Of a DNA stretch of 64,000 bases, positions 59,351-64,000 are shown in pieces. Source of the DNA: an uncultured Acetatifactor sp. (GTDB lineage: Bacteria; Bacillota; Clostridia; Lachnospirales; Lachnospiraceae). The translations under genes were made by a program, and so were the position numbers. Where the stretch lies: NCBI GenBank assembly GCA_910586215.1, contig CAJUGH010000004.1:1-64000 (forward strand), given 5' to 3'. Within the stretch, counting starts at the first letter, position 1; every line of letters starts with the position of its first letter. Below the pieces are notes generated by a model. That model was given only the letters and a program-made list of their open reading frames with translations, was not told where the DNA came from and searched no databases.

Positions 59351-60427
59351 ATGAAAAAGAAATCTAAGAAGAAAAAGGTTCTCTTGACTATATTATCTAT
59401 TGTGGCTGTACTTTTAATTACCGGCGACTGGATATTGTCTGTGGCGGTATACAACGAGAATTTTAACCAGCGTTTTGAAAGCTATGAACCACTAATGTTG
59501 TATGTTGATGATTTTGACGGATTGCAACGCACGAAATATGAGTTCACTTCAAATAAAGGACAGAAACTGGCGGGGTATCTGTACAGTTCAGGAGAAAACC
59601 AGCGTGGAATCATCGTATTGGCGCATGGTTTTGGTGGGGGCGGGCACAATTCCTACATGGACTGTGCAGATTATTTTGCCCGTCATGGATATTATGTCTT
59701 CTCCTATGACGCTACAGGAAATGATGAAAGCGAGGGGGAAGGAGTCGGAGGACTTCCGCAGGGAGTAATAGATCTTGACCATGCAATCACATTTGTGGAA
59801 GAAAGTGGGAATTTCCCGAGTCTGCCAATTGCTCTGTTCGGGCATAGCTGGGGCGGCTACAGCGTTTGCAGTGTACTTACATACCATCCCGAAGTAAAAG
59901 CAGTGATAGCATGTTCAGGCTTTAACGCTTCCTCAAATCTGTTTGAAGCAGGGGGGGAAAAACAGGCTGGGGACGGTATTTATCTGATGCTGCCGTTTGT
60001 GAAGCTGTACGAGAAGATGAAATATGGCGGATATGCCTCAAATACTGCAATGGATGGCTTTTCAAAGAGCGATGCCGCCGTCATGATCGTACATAGCTTC
60101 GATGACGAAGTTGTTCCGACCGAATACGGCTACGAGATTTATTATGAAAAATACAGGGACGATTCCCGCTTCCGCTTCATTCCCTTTGAAAATAAAGGAC
60201 ATAACTATTTCAATGATGACTCTTATCGCAATTCGTTTAATGCGGATTTTGACAAATGGCTTGAAACGCTGGATTACGACTATAACAATGCTGAAAACAG
60301 GGAACGCTTTTCGGAGGATAAAGCCAATTACATATACAGGAACCTGGACAGGGCGGAATGGTGTCATTCATTGGATACTAAGTTGTTCGAAGATTTTGTT
60401 GGTTTCTACGATGAATATATCCGATGA
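59351..60427 (+). CDS. Membrane-anchored alpha/beta hydrolase
   Basis: About 358 residues. A basic N-terminus and one membrane anchor (VLLTILSIVAVLLITGDWIL) precede the hydrolase: GIIVLAHGFGGGGHNSYMD (oxyanion region), ALFGHSWGGYSVCSVL (nucleophile Ser), AVMIVHSFDDEVVPTEYG (Asp) and FENKGHNYFNDD (His). It is outside the cell membrane and is likely a lipase or esterase. A second ATG at 59345 is possible. AGAAAGGAT stands before the start. Confidence 0.85.
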   Translation: MKKKSKKKKVLLTILSIVAVLLITGDWILSVAVYNENFNQRFESYEPLMLYVDDFDGLQRTKYEFTSNKGQKLAGYLYSSGENQRGIIVLAHGFGGGGHNSYMDCADYFARHGYYVFSYDATGNDESEGEGVGGLPQGVIDLDHAITFVEESGNFPSLPIALFGHSWGGYSVCSVLTYHPEVKAVIACSGFNASSNLFEAGGEKQAGDGIYLMLPFVKLYEKMKYGGYASNTAMDGFSKSDAAVMIVHSFDDEVVPTEYGYEIYYEKYRDDSRFRFIPFENKGHNYFNDDSYRNSFNADFDKWLETLDYDYNNAENRERFSEDKANYIYRNLDRAEWCHSLDTKLFEDFVGFYDEYIR

Positions 60428-60502
60428 TTTTGCCGCATTTTAACGATATATAAAACCTTCAGACTGCCACTCCTATCATTCCCTGTCAGGCACAGTCAAA
60501 GG

Positions 60503-60745
60503 CTATATCGCCATGATGTAAATCTGGCACGGATTGCATTCATCCCACAGTGTCGGGAACACCTCTAATTCCTTGAATCCCGGAGACAGGTAAAATCTGT
60601 TGGTATCACCGTAAATACCATATCTGCCCATCTGGACAGTCTTGACCTGTATGAAAGAATACCCCTGCTGTTTCGCTTCTTTTTTCGCCATCTCAAAGAG
60701 GCTTCGTCCGATTCCCATTCTGTGGTACTCTTTCAGCACACCCAT
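60503..60745 (-). pseudogene. GNAT acetyltransferase C-terminal remnant
   Basis: An 80-residue frame with the CoA-binding loop MGVLKEYHRMGIGRSLFEMA and KKEAKQQGYSFIQVKTVQM. The usual N-terminal half is missing: the upstream 100 bp are A/T-rich and non-coding. So it is a truncated copy. Confidence 0.7.
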
Positions 60746-60861
60746 AACATATTCTCTTTATCTACATTGCTATCAATCTGTTTGACCTGCATTATGTTTT
60801 TCCATTTGTGCCCGCACATCTGCCTGTATCCTTTTACTTATGCCCACCGGTCATCCCTTCT

Positions 60862-61785
60862 CTACTCTTTATTCAGGATCCCCGATATCTTCTCGATCAT
60901 CTCGTCTTCCTTCAGCCGGAACTTGATCTCCACCCGGCGGGAAGCTTCCATGTCCACCACGCCCAGGGAGTTTCCTGCTCCATCGGTCTTGTACACAGGA
61001 TTGCTCCAGGACTTGCCATTGACCGTCAGCAGAAGCTGCAACTGCCCGATCTGCTCCTTGCTCAGTCCATTCTTGTCATCCAGGCAGAAATCTGCCACAG
61101 CCTTAGCCCTGTCGTAGGACAGTTCCATATTCATGTCATAGCTGCTGTCTGTATCCGTATGCCCCTCAATGATAATCTCAGCAATGTATTCCCGGTACTG
61201 GTCCTGCAACAACACAGACAGGTACTTGGGAATGATCTCCTTCAATGTCTCCTTGCTGTCCGCCGTGAGACTGGAACTGCCATAGCGGAACAATACATCC
61301 GAGGAAAAAGTGATGGAACCCGTCTGGGCATCCACCTTCATGCTGGAATTGTTAAAAGTACTCTGCAAGGCCCCGATAATGTCCGTTCGCACCCCCACAA
61401 TGTTCTGCAGTTCATTCTTAGTGGTGGTCAGTTCATTCCTGGCATTCTCAATCTCCAGGTAAGCCTTGTTCAGTTCTTCCTGGGTCAGTGCTGCCTTGGC
61501 ATAGGCCTCCTGCAGCTCTGCCAGGGATGCTGCCAGCTCCTCATTGGATTTCTCGATTTCTATCTTGGAATTCTCCAGGTCAGCAATAGCGGCGTCCAGC
61601 TTGGTCTGGGCTGCATTCAGATCCAGTCTTGTCTTGTCCAGGTCCGTGGTCTTCTGTTTATAAATTGCCAGAGTGATGGCAATGATCAAGATAAATATCA
61701 GCAAAAGCGCAGCCATCATATCAGAGTACGACTGCCAATAGCTGTGTTCTCCGAACACTTCCCTGCTCCTACTCTTATTCTTCAT
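60862..61785 (-). CDS. MotB/OmpA-like motor protein (ZorB-like)
   Basis: A protein of 307 residues. A short N-terminus is followed by a single helix with SYSDMMAALLLIFILIIAI, where Asp takes the proton-binding place of MotB. A coiled coil of about 110 residues follows (LDAAIADLENSKIEIEKSNE). The C-terminal OmpA domain has AEIIIEGHTDTDSSYDMNME and ELSYDRAKAVADFC. Overlaps the partner gene by 11 bp. The pair resembles ZorAB motors, but no ZorC/D is in view. Confidence 0.82.
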   Translation of the reverse strand: MKNKSRSREVFGEHSYWQSYSDMMAALLLIFILIIAITLAIYKQKTTDLDKTRLDLNAAQTKLDAAIADLENSKIEIEKSNEELAASLAELQEAYAKAALTQEELNKAYLEIENARNELTTTKNELQNIVGVRTDIIGALQSTFNNSSMKVDAQTGSITFSSDVLFRYGSSSLTADSKETLKEIIPKYLSVLLQDQYREYIAEIIIEGHTDTDSSYDMNMELSYDRAKAVADFCLDDKNGLSKEQIGQLQLLLTVNGKSWSNPVYKTDGAGNSLGVVDMEASRRVEIKFRLKEDEMIEKISGILNKE

Positions 61786-62935
61786 ACAGGCTCCTCATCT
61801 GATCAAAGGCGTACAACTGGCTGCTGATCTCCCCCGTGATCTCATTGCAGGCATTTTCCAGGCGTTCCCTCTGGCTTTTCAGTTCCCCTGCGAACTCCTC
61901 CTGTCTCCGGGTGACCTGGGCCAGGGTCTCCTGCACGTTCCGGCTGACTTCTGCCAGATTAGCCACCGTGTCGATCAGTTCCTTGGCATTCCTGGCGCTG
62001 ACCATCTGGGCCTCCCCAGCCGCCTTCAGGATATTGCCCAGGCGCTGGAAGTCTGTCCCCAGGGCCTCCTGTATCTGTTCGGTAAACTGTCCTACAATAC
62101 GCTCCACCCCGGCAGTCTGCTCTGCTGCACCGCCCTGCATCAGTTCCAGGATCTTCTTCAGCGCATTTGCCGTGCCTGCCTGGTATACCACCATGGCAGC
62201 CGTGTTCTCATCCTCGGTGGCGGCAGGGGGCTGGGCTGTCTGGTGGAACACATTCAGGAAATTCTCCAGCTTCTCATAGGCATCAGACATGATGCTACGG
62301 TAGATGAAATTGAACACCAGGGAAAAGAAGATACCATACACAGAAGTATGGAAAGCCACTTTCATACCTGACAATAAAGGTCCCACATTATCAGAGATGG
62401 TGAAGATATCATCCCCACTGAAAGCCCCCAGGCCCATGGACAGCCCCAGGAAGGTACCCAGGATCCCCAGGCCCGTCAATGTCCCGGACATGCCGGAATT
62501 GAAAAAGTGCATCCCCGCCCGGTCCAGAAGGTTCTCATTGATATATTCCTCCAGGTCGCAGGTTCCCGCCGCCCCCCGTCTGCGCAGGCTCTTCACCCGC
62601 ATGCGGAACTTATTAAACGCTACCCGCAGGTCTTCGTTCTCAAACACATCCTTTCGGTCCTGATAAGCCTGCCAGAGGTTCTTGCCCCCTGCCTCCTTGT
62701 ACTCCTTCATCCACTGTTCGGACATGCCCTCCAGTTCATCCGTGATCCGGTTCAGCCTGCCGAAGCTCACCGCGGAGATTAAGAACAGGATGCCGATGAC
62801 AATCAGGAACCCGATGTTGATGGCCAGGTTCACCAGGGAAGCCTCCTCCCCTGTAAACACCCCGTTCACATACAATACAAAAGCCACTACTATGGCATAC
62901 AGCAAAAACAATACATAATACAGTCTATTCTTCAT
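61775..62935 (-). CDS. MotA/TolQ/ExbB-like channel protein (ZorA-like)
   Basis: A protein of 386 residues. It has two N-terminal helices (LYYVLFLLYAIVVAFVLYV, NIGFLIVIGILFLISAV). A typical MotA/ExbB pair follows (GTLTGLGILGTFLGLSMGLG; SVYGIFFSLVFNFIYRSIM), ahead of a long coiled-coil cytoplasmic tail. Proton-channel stator that drives the protein at 60862. ATG 62935 follows GGGGGTATAAGG. There is no flagellar gene nearby. Confidence 0.8.
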   Translation of the reverse strand: MKNRLYYVLFLLYAIVVAFVLYVNGVFTGEEASLVNLAINIGFLIVIGILFLISAVSFGRLNRITDELEGMSEQWMKEYKEAGGKNLWQAYQDRKDVFENEDLRVAFNKFRMRVKSLRRRGAAGTCDLEEYINENLLDRAGMHFFNSGMSGTLTGLGILGTFLGLSMGLGAFSGDDIFTISDNVGPLLSGMKVAFHTSVYGIFFSLVFNFIYRSIMSDAYEKLENFLNVFHQTAQPPAATEDENTAAMVVYQAGTANALKKILELMQGGAAEQTAGVERIVGQFTEQIQEALGTDFQRLGNILKAAGEAQMVSARNAKELIDTVANLAEVSRNVQETLAQVTRRQEEFAGELKSQRERLENACNEITGEISSQLYAFDQMRSLYEE

Positions 62936-63257
62936 CCTTATACCCCCGCGCCCGTTTGAAGAAAGGTATTTACACACCCTCTTTCGGACATATCAATCTG
63001 TACCCCAGACTCTCTGCCATACCGCCTGTATCCCTTCCCCGTAAGCAGATTCAGGATATACCCGGACAGCCTGTCCCAGAAGGTCCAGTATGCAACTCCT
63101 TCTATAAAGGTATCACATTCTGCTCTGTAACTCAAGTTTTTCACAAAATCTTAATCTTATCCCTCCTTGGAATTATGAAGAGAGCTTCTATAGAATTATA
63201 AATTAGGCTTTCTCATTATAAGGCTTATCCTTCTATTCATCCTCGCTGTCTTTGCAC
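62936..63257. other. Gap without a supported gene
   Basis: About 320 bp upstream of the motor pair. A 68-residue minus-strand frame overlaps the motor gene start but has no good ribosome site. No strong promoter was recognised. Confidence 0.4.
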
Positions 63258-63295
63258 AAAAAAGAGGCTCACCAGCTACTCCGGTGAACCCCTCC
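63258..63295 (-). terminator. Rho-independent terminator of the solute-binding gene
   Basis: GGTTCACC-GGAGTAGCT-GGTGAGCC on the minus strand, followed by TCTTTTTT. It lies about 55 bp downstream of the gene ending at 63352. Confidence 0.8.
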
Positions 63296-63351
63296 ATGTC
63301 CTGCTTGTAATCTGGATGAAATATTTGCTGCTCCTGTATCATTTTCTGCCC

Positions 63352-64000
63352 TTATCGTTCATCCAGGTAAAGCTGCACTCTGGCCTGTATCTTCTTCACC
63401 GTGTCTTCCAGGGATGCATCCCCGGCAAAGTACATCTGTGTTTCTTCGCTCACGATCTTCCAGACCGGATTGTTGGTTCCTCCCCAGGAATCATAAATGG
63501 CAGAATCTGCCATTTGGCGCACAAATGCAATATCCTCCTCTGTGGGAACCACAGGCTCATAGGCAGAAAGCCCCACCACAAAAGGCTGTTTCAGCAAGTC
63601 CGGATCCACATAGAGATCCTGCAGATACCTCTCAAAGCTGTCCTTTCTCACTGGAAAGGCCCAGTCAATACCCGACTGTAGTTCCTCTGACAACAGATAC
63701 TCCAGAAATGCCCAGGCGCCCTCTTTATTCCCAGACTTGCTGTTCATGACAAACATACATGTATTCCATAGCTGGTACTCTGCCCCGTTGTAACCCGGAT
63801 ATCCAACCAGCTTTGTACTATATGCCGGGTCTTTGTCCGATACCACATCCCATGGACTGGTAATCTGAATTTCATGCAGGAACTGATCAGCTCCTTCCAC
63901 TGCGGAATCATAAATGATACCAGACTGATCGTCCCCATAGACGGCCCATTTGCCGCACAGTTCCAGGATCCTACGGAATTCTTCCCCATCAAAATAACTC
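63352..64000 (-). CDS. Extracellular solute-binding protein, 3' part
   Basis: The frame is open through the window edge. The C-terminal portion includes SYFDGEEFRRILEL at the edge, GAEYQLWNTCMFVMNSKSGN and KEGAWAFLEYLLSEELQSG. DSWGGTNNPVWKIVSEETQM lies near the end. This is a sugar-type binding protein of an ABC importer. Its start, signal peptide and transport genes lie to the right. The GTG at 63900 is internal, not a start. Confidence 0.85.
   Translation of the reverse strand, partial: SYFDGEEFRRILELCGKWAVYGDDQSGIIYDSAVEGADQFLHEIQITSPWDVVSDKDPAYSTKLVGYPGYNGAEYQLWNTCMFVMNSKSGNKEGAWAFLEYLLSEELQSGIDWAFPVRKDSFERYLQDLYVDPDLLKQPFVVGLSAYEPVVPTEEDIAFVRQMADSAIYDSWGGTNNPVWKIVSEETQMYFAGDASLEDTVKKIQARVQLYLDER

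Noticed and set aside
60862..62935. A full Zorya defence system
   Set aside because: No ZorC, ZorD or ZorE gene is next to the pair within the window. Only the motor resemblance is supported.
62938..63144. 68-residue minus-strand frame before the motor pair
   Set aside because: Poor ribosome site and no resemblance to known proteins. It overlaps the motor gene ribosome site.

Overview
The window reads as a chromosomal segment of a fairly GC-rich Lachnospiraceae-type member of the Clostridia. The evidence is strong AGGAGG ribosome sites, frequent TTG starts, TTGACA/TATAAT promoters, Gram-positive cell-surface proteins, and neighbours such as a YtrA-type GntR regulator, a DUF4250 protein, ManA and ClpB. 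No tRNA, rRNA or CRISPR array was seen. REGION 1 (1 to about 43,430) is most of an integrative and conjugative element (ICE). Nearly all of it is one long minus-strand transfer region read right to left: parA-parB, a 2,565-residue methyltransferase-helicase resembling phage P1 DarB, a primase-like Toprim protein, a ribbon-helix-helix relaxosome protein, a DUF5688 protein, a MobP3-type relaxase, several unknown proteins, VirD4, a small TrbC-like membrane protein, a DUF6133 protein, a SpoVG-like protein, a VirB6/TrbL-like protein, PrgI, two DNA methyltransferases, a whole Tad-pilus assembly set (prepilin peptidase, CpaB, TadZ, TadA, TadB, TadC and two pseudopilins), VirB4 in two polypeptides, a C39 peptidase and a second CpaE-like protein. 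Only a PemK/MazF-like gene and an XRE regulator face the other way. The right end sits inside a polysaccharide deacetylase gene, cut just after its ITFDD motif. The left end and any integrase lie outside the window. REGION 2 (43.4-52.6 kb) is host DNA: a heterodimeric ABC exporter and a YtrA-regulated ABC operon (regulator, two membrane proteins, ATPase and a large anchored protein). REGION 3 (52.8-64 kb) is ordinary chromosome: small coiled-coil and DUF4250 proteins, ManA, a decayed hydrolase, ClpB, Tag glycosylase, a TfoX-C-like protein, a lipase-like hydrolase, an acetyltransferase remnant, a MotA/MotB-like motor pair reminiscent of ZorAB, and a solute-binding protein running off the edge. 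The most notable points are (i) a repeated, apparently undescribed structured element in ICE intergenic regions, with three full copies whose stems covary and whose loops are conserved; (ii) a complete Tad pilus machine between the parts of a conjugative type IV secretion system, with a shared prepilin-like motif that points to the DUF6133 protein as the pilin; and (iii) several ICE genes where the reading frame and ribosome site imply initiation at ATA, ATC or ACG.
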